Assembly: GCA_964589625.1 (NCBI GenBank)
Contig: CAZPSH010000013.1
Location: forward strand, 9,621-73,620
DNA length: 64,000 bases
Direction of reading: 5' to 3'
Source of the DNA: JBFLVU01 sp964589625
GTDB lineage: Bacteria; Acidobacteriota; UBA4820; DSQY01
The notes under the pieces are model-generated. The model was not told the origin of the DNA, did no database searches, and worked only from the letters and a program-made list of their open reading frames with translations. Below are positions 58,118-64,000 of this stretch, piece by piece (position 1 is the first letter of the stretch; each line of letters opens with the position of its first letter). A program made the position numbers and the translations under genes.

Positions 58118-58384
58118 ATGGCTTTGGGAGAAGCGGGATTCACCCCCGCATCCTTGACCCTCGATCCGCGGCGGCCTGTGGAACTGACGATCCTTCGAAC
58201 CGGCGGGGGACGATGCACCCAGGGTGTTGTGCTGAGCGGTGCGGGGGTGCGGCAGTCCTTTCCGGAAACGGGAAAGGTGGTTCTTCGCTGGCAACCGCAC
58301 GCTTCGAGCCGGTACGAACTCCAATGTTCAATGGGATGCCTGCACGCAAGGGTCCGGTTTTCGGAAACGGACCCCTCCTTGTAG
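58118..58384 (+). CDS. Small cupredoxin-like copper-binding protein
   Basis: 88 residues. The sequence follows the cupredoxin pattern: GFTPASLTLDPRRPVELTILRTGGGRC with C33, then VRQSFPETGKVVLRW, and the C-terminal ligand loop YELQCSMGCLHARVRF with C70, M72, C74 and H76, like the C-x-M-G loop of cupredoxin_1 proteins. There is no signal peptide, and an in-frame stop at 58103 rules out a longer form, so it is cytosolic or has lost its export signal. The ribosome site is weak. Its position after the metal-island regulator supports a copper role. The fold call is mine from pattern and needs confirmation. Confidence 0.62.
   Translation: MALGEAGFTPASLTLDPRRPVELTILRTGGGRCTQGVVLSGAGVRQSFPETGKVVLRWQPHASSRYELQCSMGCLHARVRFSETDPSL
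58257..58277. repeat. Inverted repeat upstream of the second sigma54 promoter
   Basis: CCTTTCC-GGAAACG-GGAAAGG, seven perfect pairs, about 125-140 bases ahead of the -24 element. This is a suitable distance for an enhancer site of the sigma54 regulator. It lies inside the cupredoxin-like gene. Confidence 0.35.
58350..58374. repeat. Near-palindrome just upstream of the second sigma54 promoter
   Basis: GGGTCCG at 58350-58356 and CGGACCC at 58368-58374, with TTT/AAA pairs inside. It overlaps the 3' end of the cupredoxin-like gene and ends 24 bases before the -24 element. It could be a regulator site or a hairpin ending the upstream transcript. Confidence 0.4.
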
Positions 58385-58397
58385 GGTCCCGGGTTCA

Positions 58398-58412
58398 TGG
58401 CGGGATGTTTGC
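58398..58412 (+). promoter_or_regulatory. Sigma54 (-24/-12) promoter for the DUF5666-like gene
   Basis: TGGCGG-GATGT-TTGC followed by TT, with correct GG-to-GC spacing and the conserved TGGC and TTGC cores. The predicted start is near 58424, giving a leader of about 150 bases. Confidence 0.6.
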
Positions 58413-58572
58413 TTACAAAAGGGAGGTCGGCATCGAAGGGTCCACCGTCAGAGGCTTTCAGACGGGGAGGAGGACGACAGAGTGGAGGATATCGTCCAAA
58501 TGAGCTTCGAGATCGGTGAAAATCGTGCGGTTAAACGCTGTGAGGCTGTGTTGCCAAGGAGGTCCCCCATGT

Positions 58573-58986
58573 TTGGGTGGTGGCGGCGGCATGGGCGGCG
58601 GCGGTATGCATGTGGGGGAGCACATGGATCAGGATCATGGCCAGGATCTTTTACTCCAGGTCGGCTCCTATACCTCCATCGGGGGAATCTCGAAAGACGG
58701 AGTGTTCGCAGGGGTCTTCGTTCACGTAATGGCCACGGACGTGATGAGTTCCGGGAGAATCGCATCGGTTTCCACGGTCCAGGGAACGGTCACGGGCTTT
58801 CAGATGAACCGTCGAGGTCAAAGCGTGACCGTCGTCCTCGACCCCGAGACGGTGATCACCCGGCGAGGACAACCCGTTTCCCCCGCCGCATTGGCTCCAA
58901 CGCAGGTCGTGCGGGTGGAAGGCCTCACCAGGCAGGACGATTCAATCCTGGCCTCGACGGTCAGGATCATGGGCGGTAGAGGTTGA
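58573..58986 (+). CDS. Met/His/Gly-rich DUF5666-like protein
   Basis: About 137 residues. The N-terminus is rich in Gly, Met and His (MGGGGMHVGEHMDQDHGQD), suited to metal binding. The C-terminal ~75 residues resemble a DUF5666-type OB domain (GRIASVSTVQGTVTGFQ, SVTVVLDPETVITRRG, VVRVEGLTRQDDSILASTVRIM). I chose TTG 58573, nine bases after AGGAGGT. GTG 58516 would add a Cys-containing stretch (LCCQGGPPC), and ATG 58591 would drop six residues. No signal peptide is apparent from this start. It lies downstream of a sigma54 promoter and of the metal-island regulator. Confidence 0.65.
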   Translation: MGGGGGMGGGGMHVGEHMDQDHGQDLLLQVGSYTSIGGISKDGVFAGVFVHVMATDVMSSGRIASVSTVQGTVTGFQMNRRGQSVTVVLDPETVITRRGQPVSPAALAPTQVVRVEGLTRQDDSILASTVRIMGGRG

Positions 58987-59182
58987 TTGTACGGTTGGTC
59001 TACGACTCCCACGTATCACCTGGGACGGGAAGGAGTTGGCCCCTTCCCGCCCAGCGCTCGGGTGGGCACCACCGCGGGGGAGTTCAAGTGTAAGCAGGCC
59101 CGCGGCTTCGCCCTCGCTGCCCACCCATCCCCATTTCGAAGAAGTCCTTTGCACATGTCCGATATTTCATGTCCCAAGTAAC

Positions 59183-59235
59183 AGCAGGCGGCGGAAAAAC
59201 CTGCGCGAGCCACAGGGGTTTTTCAGCCGCCCGCT
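59183..59235. terminator. Two-way terminator hairpin between the metal island and tamA
   Basis: GAAAAACC (59194-59201) pairs with GGTTTTTC (59217-59224); below it GGCGGC (59187-59192) pairs with GCCGCC (59226-59231). The A/T tracts sit inside the stem, so each strand ends the hairpin arm with U residues. It would stop rightward transcripts from the DUF5666-like gene and leftward ones from tamA, whose stop codon it touches. Confidence 0.55.
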
Positions 59236-61054
59236 AAAAGGCGTAGCCGATGAAGAAGGCGATCTGGTAGCGGGACGGGTCAACGGGCGTCTTTCTCAGC
59301 TTCCACGCCAGGTCCACGCCCACGGGACCCACGGGGGTCTTGAAACGCAGGCCCGCCCCCGCTCCCGTGAAGAGGGACGCGCCGCTCGAAGCGAAGGGCT
59401 TCGTGGTGGCGTTTCCAGCGTCCGCAAAGACCAGACCGCTGACGGCACCGCGCACGGGGAACCGGACCTCCGTCGAAAGCTCGACCAGACCTTTGCCACC
59501 CTGAAGGATCCCCTCCTGGGACAGGGGGCCCAGCACGCCGAACCGGTACCCCCGGACGCTGGCCTGCCCCCCTGCGTAGAAGCGGCAAGTGAGAGGAATG
59601 CCGGAAAGGTCCTGATCCGTCAGGATCCCTCCCACTTTCAAGCGCGCCGCCCAAACCCGGTTCCTTCCCAGGGATCGGTAGTGCCTCGCCTCGGCGGTGG
59701 CCTTGAGAAACCGGATTCCGTTTTGGGTGACCGAAGGTTCTGCCGCGGCGGTCAAGAGCCATCCTTTCCGGGGGTCGTAGGGCGCATCGGTCGTGTTGTA
59801 GGTGAGGACGCCCTGGAGGGAGGCGATGGTCGTGGCCTCTTCCGCCTCGCGAGAAAGCCGCAGAGCGACGGACGGATCGGGCTCGAGGCGGGTGACGTGT
59901 TCCCCGGCGGCGAAGAGGCGGCCGCTGAACCGGGGCGTGAAGGCGTGTTCGAGTCCCACGCGGCCCTGCAGAGTGTGGTAAGTGTAAGCTGGAAGCTTGA
60001 TCTTGCCGAAGGAGGCATGGGCGGCGAGCGCCGTGTCCCGGTCGAGGAAGTAGGGCCGGCGCAGGTGGGCGGAGGCCTCCCGTTCCAGCGAGGAGCCGCG
60101 GAATTCGAAGCCGAGGCTGATCATCCGGTCCCGCAGGCGCAGGGTTTCCCATCCCGCCCTCCACCGGAGGTCCTCGTCCGTGCTGAATCCCACACCCAGG
60201 CGGATCCTCCTGTGGCGTCCCTCCTTCAGTACGATGACCACGGGGACCTCGCCCTCGGGCCCCTTGCGCCTGGGCCGGACGACGACCGAATCGAACAGCC
60301 CCGTTCGGTACAGGGCCTCCTGGGTCTTCTCCACTTCGGAAATGCGGTAGGGAGTTCCGCGGCGGAAGGTGACCGCGCGGGCGAGGAGGACCTCCTCTGT
60401 GTGGCGAATGCCCCGGAAGGTGACGTCCCCGAAGACACCGAGGGGGCCCGGCGTCACCGCAAAGAGAGCGCGGGCCTTCCGTGAGGCTAGGTCCACCTGG
60501 GCTTCGGGCGTCACCACCGGAAACGGGTGGCCCGCCTCCTGGAAGCCCCGGATCAGGTGCCCCGCCGACGCCTCGTAGGCGTCGGCCGTGAACCGGTCGC
60601 CCTGCCGGAGGGGAAGGTCTTCGAGGAGCAGGGCGAGGAGCGCCCGCTCCTCGCCCGATCCCGGCCCGGCAAGTCTGACCACGACGGACTCGCACACGGT
60701 GGGAAGGCCCTCATCCACTCGAATCTCCGCCACCGGTGGCGGGGATCCCACGCTCACGGCGGTGGCATCGAAGAATCCCTGGCGCCTGTAGAAGAGGGCG
60801 ATTTCGGAGGCCGACCGGTTAACGTCCACCGGAGAAAGGGACGGGCCGGGTCCGAAAAGCCGGAATCGGGGAATGCTGGGCACCTCCGCGGCCTGGAGGA
60901 GCCGGTCCTCTGTGAAGGCCTTTTGGCCGACGATGCGAACAGACCTGTATACGGCGGTGGACGTCTGGGGGGCCTCGGGCGGGGCCTGGGCCCAGGAGGC
61001 TCCGGCTGCCATTGTGAGGGCGAGGGGCGCGAGACGCCAGAGCGCGCGGCCCAT
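59234..61054 (-). CDS. tamA: TamA/BamA-family outer-membrane assembly protein (Omp85)
   Basis: 606 residues. A signal peptide (MGRALWRLAPLALTMAAGASWA) is followed by POTRA domains (VYRSVRIVGQKAFTEDRLLQAAEV, VFGDVTFRGIRHTEEVLLARAVTFRRG, ISEVEKTQEALYRTGLFDSV) and a 16-strand Omp85 barrel. The barrel includes the VRGY signature (ASVRGYRFGVLGP) and ends GPVGVDLAWKLRK...IAFFIGYAF with a terminal Phe. The ATG overlaps the stop of the upstream tamB gene (TGATG), which identifies it as the TamA partner and not BamA. Confidence 0.92.
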   Translation of the reverse strand: MGRALWRLAPLALTMAAGASWAQAPPEAPQTSTAVYRSVRIVGQKAFTEDRLLQAAEVPSIPRFRLFGPGPSLSPVDVNRSASEIALFYRRQGFFDATAVSVGSPPPVAEIRVDEGLPTVCESVVVRLAGPGSGEERALLALLLEDLPLRQGDRFTADAYEASAGHLIRGFQEAGHPFPVVTPEAQVDLASRKARALFAVTPGPLGVFGDVTFRGIRHTEEVLLARAVTFRRGTPYRISEVEKTQEALYRTGLFDSVVVRPRRKGPEGEVPVVIVLKEGRHRRIRLGVGFSTDEDLRWRAGWETLRLRDRMISLGFEFRGSSLEREASAHLRRPYFLDRDTALAAHASFGKIKLPAYTYHTLQGRVGLEHAFTPRFSGRLFAAGEHVTRLEPDPSVALRLSREAEEATTIASLQGVLTYNTTDAPYDPRKGWLLTAAAEPSVTQNGIRFLKATAEARHYRSLGRNRVWAARLKVGGILTDQDLSGIPLTCRFYAGGQASVRGYRFGVLGPLSQEGILQGGKGLVELSTEVRFPVRGAVSGLVFADAGNATTKPFASSGASLFTGAGAGLRFKTPVGPVGVDLAWKLRKTPVDPSRYQIAFFIGYAF

Positions 61055-64000
61055 CAGTAGCTCTGCTCCCAGAGGAGGTCGAGGCCCGATTTCCCGAGGG
61101 TGGAGGACTCGGACTGGACGCTGAGGTGCCGGTTGATCCGGTAGCGGAGATTGAAGCGACCCTCGGGAAGGGCCCCGAAGGTCTGGCGGTACTCGAGGAC
61201 GGTCCTGTCCCCGATGAACTTGCTGAATCCGACCTGGGCGGATCCCGTGGAGTCGGTTCCGAACTGGAAGGCGTCCAGATCCAAGCGCTCCTTGACCGAG
61301 TCCAGAAGAGGACCCGCCTGGTACTGCAGAGCCAGGGCGGCGGCCGCCGATCCCCACCTCTGGTTTTCGCCCGCCGTCAAATCGTCCGAGGGCCGCCCGA
61401 AGAGGAGCGTGGCGAGGATGTCGCCTTCTTCCATCGGCGGAGAGGAACTCAGCCCGAGTTCGGGACGAGCGGCTGGTCCGGTCACGCGGGCGGTTACGAC
61501 GGCCCCCGCGGACTCCCTTTGGGCCTTCAGGTCCAGGTAGGGAGTCCAGTCCGTCGTGCCCTTGAAGAAGATCCGGGAATCGCGCAGGTCGAACTTCAAA
61601 CCCTGGAAAACGTAACGGCCCTGGAGAATGTCCAGGCTCCCCTCGAGGGCCTCCCCGTCTTCCCTCATGCGGAGTGTGAGTTCGCCCGCCAGCTCCGCCA
61701 GCAGACTGCGGTTGGTGGCCCAGAGCTTGCCCTCGCTCCGGATCCGCAAGGTGCCCCGCAAGGGGCCCACGATCTCCTCTTCCTCGGGGGCCTCGGCCAG
61801 CGGGGATCCGGGAGGTGCGTTGACGAACCGGATGGTGGAGGGGATCGGCTCCATTCGCGCGAGTTCGGGGAGTTGAATCCGGCCCCTTACGATCCGTGTC
61901 GTACCTTCCAAAAACGGCCGCGAGAGGGGGCCTCTAAGGGTCACATCGAAATCGGCCGCTCCCGAAAAGTCCGTGCCGAATACAACCGGAACATCGTCGC
62001 CCTTGGCGTTGATGTTCATATCCCGGATGAGAAGTCCCCGGAATTCCAAGGTCCCTCCGAGGGTGGCCGAGCCTCCCTCCGTCGTGGTCAGCGAGGACTC
62101 CGAGATCCTCAGGCGCCGCCCCTCCGCGGCGAGCCGGGCCCCGCCCAGGACGAACAGATCGCTGTCGGGGATTCTCAGGCGCAGGTCCAGAAGCGCGAGC
62201 TGGCCTTTGAGCTCGGGATCTTCCAAGGAACCCACCCAGGTGAGCTCGCCCGTTACGAATCCTGTCAGGGTGTCCGGTCCAGGCAGGAGGGGAAGGAACC
62301 TCAAGGGAAGGTGCCTTGCGGTGATCTTGGCCTCCAGTGAGGCGGGAAGGCCGGTTTCGGCGTACCGGAACCGGCCCTCCGTGGCCACGCTGTTCCGGTT
62401 GCGCTTGAGCTCGATGCCTTCCCACCGAAAGGCCTTGGAATCCCAAGCCACGCGGCCGGGGGCCGTCAGGTCGAAGGGCCGCCCCTCCAACTCCATCCGC
62501 AACTTCTCCACGCGAAGGTCCCCGCGGTCGCCGGCCAGGAGCCCGGCGGCGGAAGCGTGCAGAACCCTCCCGGCTCCGAAGCCCGTGCGGAGGTCCAGCC
62601 GGGACTCCCCGACCCCTACTCCCAGGGTGGCCGTCCCGTCGCCCATCCCTGTCCCGCCCACCGCCAGTTCCTTCCAGTCCGCGGACACCGTCCTCTGCTG
62701 GGGGCCCCATTGTCCCTGAATCTCCACCTTCGAGGCCCCGAACCCCCCCCCGGAGAAGTCCCGTGCGTGGATCCTCCCGGCCACCGACGGGGCGTTCATC
62801 TCCCCTTGTAAGGTTCCCTCTGCCTCCGCCGTCCCGGAAAGCGGGACGTTCCACTGCGCCCCCCACCTTTCCAGCGGAGCCTCGCGGACCCGGACCTCCA
62901 GGTCGAGGCGTCCCGCCGGTCCCACCGATCCCTCCACGCCGATCCTCCCGAGGGAGGTGAGGGATTCGGCGGGGGAGAGGCGGAAGGCCTCCCAATCCGT
63001 GACCTCCACCTCGGTCCGGAAGGGACCCAGGCTCACGCCCGACCAGGAGGACGTGGATGTTTCGAGGAAGATGCGGCCCCGATCCAGGGAGGAGCCTTCG
63101 AAGCGGGCGGAGAAGTTCCACGGGCCCTCTCCCGGAAGCCCCCACGTGCCCGGCGCCACCGATCGGCATACCGCCCTCCACTCAACCGGCGCTCCCGGGG
63201 AGAGGGACAGGGTGCCCGAATAGCCGCCGCCAGAACCGTCGTCGGCCTCTGCCTCGAGGTCAAAGGCGTCCCCCTGCCAGGTCAGGTCCAGGCGACTTAC
63301 TCGGACGGGGGCGACAGGAAGCCGCAGGGGCGCGGGCAGCTCCGGGAGGAGGTCCAGGCGGTCGAGGATTTGCGGCACGAGGGCGGCATCACCCGAGAGG
63401 CCCAGCCGGAGGAGGTCCTCCTTCCCATCCCAGGAAAGGCGAAGCAAGCCGGTTCCCGACTGGGGGCTTGCGACCGCGCCCTCCAGGTCGGCCTTTGCGA
63501 GGCTGCCCCGGCCCTGCAGATCCGCGGAGGACACCGGGAAACCCCACACCGAGGAAGGCCCCAAGGTCGCCCCAGCGGTCCACGCGGACTCCCCGCTCTC
63601 CGGCAGCCGGACCGTGAATTTCGCGGATCCCGATAGGTTCGCGACGCGGTCGGGGGGTGTGGTCCAGAAGGGGGCCAGGGAAAGGGATGGACTTTCCGCC
63701 TCCCCCTCCAAGACCCATTCGCCGTCCAGAAATCGCGCCGAGCCCTCCGAGCGAAGGGCCCCCAGGGCCGGGTCGCGCAGGTCGGACTCCCATCGCCAGC
63801 GGCCCTCCTTCAAGGAAAGGGCCACATTGCCCGTGAAACGGAAATCCGGCGCGCCCTCGATCCCGAGGTCCCATTCGCGCAAGGCGAAAGGCGACACCGA
63901 GGCGTTCAGATCCAGTTCCGGCCGTTGTGTTCCAAGGGCGGCCGCGGAGCCCGTGACAAACGCGGAGGAGCCTAGAGACCGGAGGCGGAGGGCGCCCTTG
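61054..64000 (-). CDS. tamB: TamB-like translocation/assembly module protein (5' partial)
   Basis: At least 980 residues; the frame is open to the right edge, so the N-terminal anchor lies outside. The sequence is a long run of AsmA/TamB-type beta repeats (for example LSGSAKFTVRLPESGE, DFDVTLRGPLSRPFLEGTTRIVRG). It ends in the DUF490 domain (SRIFFKGTTDWTPYLDLKAQ, VTGPAARPELGLSSSPPMEEGDILATLLFG, RTVLEYRQTFGALPEGRFNLRYRI). TamB spans the periplasm and is thought to move phospholipids or help insert outer-membrane proteins together with the adjacent Omp85 partner. Confidence 0.93.
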   Translation of the reverse strand, partial: KGALRLRSLGSSAFVTGSAAALGTQRPELDLNASVSPFALREWDLGIEGAPDFRFTGNVALSLKEGRWRWESDLRDPALGALRSEGSARFLDGEWVLEGEAESPSLSLAPFWTTPPDRVANLSGSAKFTVRLPESGESAWTAGATLGPSSVWGFPVSSADLQGRGSLAKADLEGAVASPQSGTGLLRLSWDGKEDLLRLGLSGDAALVPQILDRLDLLPELPAPLRLPVAPVRVSRLDLTWQGDAFDLEAEADDGSGGGYSGTLSLSPGAPVEWRAVCRSVAPGTWGLPGEGPWNFSARFEGSSLDRGRIFLETSTSSWSGVSLGPFRTEVEVTDWEAFRLSPAESLTSLGRIGVEGSVGPAGRLDLEVRVREAPLERWGAQWNVPLSGTAEAEGTLQGEMNAPSVAGRIHARDFSGGGFGASKVEIQGQWGPQQRTVSADWKELAVGGTGMGDGTATLGVGVGESRLDLRTGFGAGRVLHASAAGLLAGDRGDLRVEKLRMELEGRPFDLTAPGRVAWDSKAFRWEGIELKRNRNSVATEGRFRYAETGLPASLEAKITARHLPLRFLPLLPGPDTLTGFVTGELTWVGSLEDPELKGQLALLDLRLRIPDSDLFVLGGARLAAEGRRLRISESSLTTTEGGSATLGGTLEFRGLLIRDMNINAKGDDVPVVFGTDFSGAADFDVTLRGPLSRPFLEGTTRIVRGRIQLPELARMEPIPSTIRFVNAPPGSPLAEAPEEEEIVGPLRGTLRIRSEGKLWATNRSLLAELAGELTLRMREDGEALEGSLDILQGRYVFQGLKFDLRDSRIFFKGTTDWTPYLDLKAQRESAGAVVTARVTGPAARPELGLSSSPPMEEGDILATLLFGRPSDDLTAGENQRWGSAAAALALQYQAGPLLDSVKERLDLDAFQFGTDSTGSAQVGFSKFIGDRTVLEYRQTFGALPEGRFNLRYRINRHLSVQSESSTLGKSGLDLLWEQSY

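Noticed and set aside
1..64000. CRISPR arrays, insertion sequences, integrases, toxin-antitoxin pairs, rRNA
   Set aside because: I looked for regularly spaced repeats, transposase or integrase motifs and rRNA signatures on both strands and saw none.

Overview
The window is a strongly G+C-rich, densely coded bacterial chromosome segment with two partial genes at its edges. An outer-membrane assembly pair (TamB/TamA-like), a TonB-type receptor, CusC-type outer-membrane factors and lipid-A-domain proteins point to a Gram-negative cell. Pyruvate:ferredoxin oxidoreductase suggests an anaerobe or facultative anaerobe. The mix of myxobacterial-style REC proteins, HEAT-like repeat proteins and sigma54 two-component control is what I would expect from Acidobacteriota or a deltaproteobacterial relative. 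This placement is inference; no rRNA is present to settle it.

Layout. 1-1.2 kb: a DnaQ-like exonuclease (5' cut off) and a single-domain response regulator. 1.3-4.8 kb (minus): ureohydrolase, GT2, LAB_N membrane protein and GT39, a set typical of polyprenol-linked glycan transfer. 4.9-9.5 kb (plus): TPR/cyclic-nucleotide protein, def, fmt, rsmB and a hydrolase, mostly overlapping. 9.5-12.8 kb (minus): hydrolase, CDGSH protein, YgjP-like metallopeptidase, pepT. 12.9-17.6 kb (minus): a dihydroorotate-dehydrogenase-like protein behind a 1195-residue PFOR (nifJ). 17.9-20.8 kb (plus): two small CheW-like proteins and a REC protein with a long repeat tail. 20.9-30.7 kb (plus): valS, a small membrane protein, an adenosine-deaminase-family enzyme, HEAT-like/RodZ-like/HEAT-like genes, a J-domain protein, a PP2C phosphatase and a B12-binding radical SAM protein. 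30.8-31.3 kb: tRNA-Leu(CAA), followed by an odd structured stretch that ends in a second copy of the tRNA 3' end. 31.4-35.9 kb (minus): the classic yceD-rpmF-plsX-fabH-fabD-fabG operon with a good promoter. 36-38.4 kb (plus): psd, pssA and a catalytically dead ASADH homologue.

38.4-59 kb is a metal (probably copper/silver) island. Eleven co-directional minus-strand genes run from cusC through two CusBA pairs, a CopA-type ATPase, exported YHS/TRASH and HMBD proteins to a broken TonB receptor and a small TRASH protein. A divergent histidine kinase and a sigma54-dependent response regulator follow, then a cupredoxin-like protein and a Met/His-rich DUF5666-like protein. Good sigma54 (-24/-12) promoter matches lie just upstream of cusC and upstream of the DUF5666-like gene, one on each side of the regulators. 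This suggests the regulator pair controls both flanks.

59-64 kb (minus): tamA and the 3' part of tamB, separated from the metal island by a strong two-way hairpin. Several well-formed sigma70 promoters (TTGxxx-17/18-TAxxxT) can be read directly and are listed.
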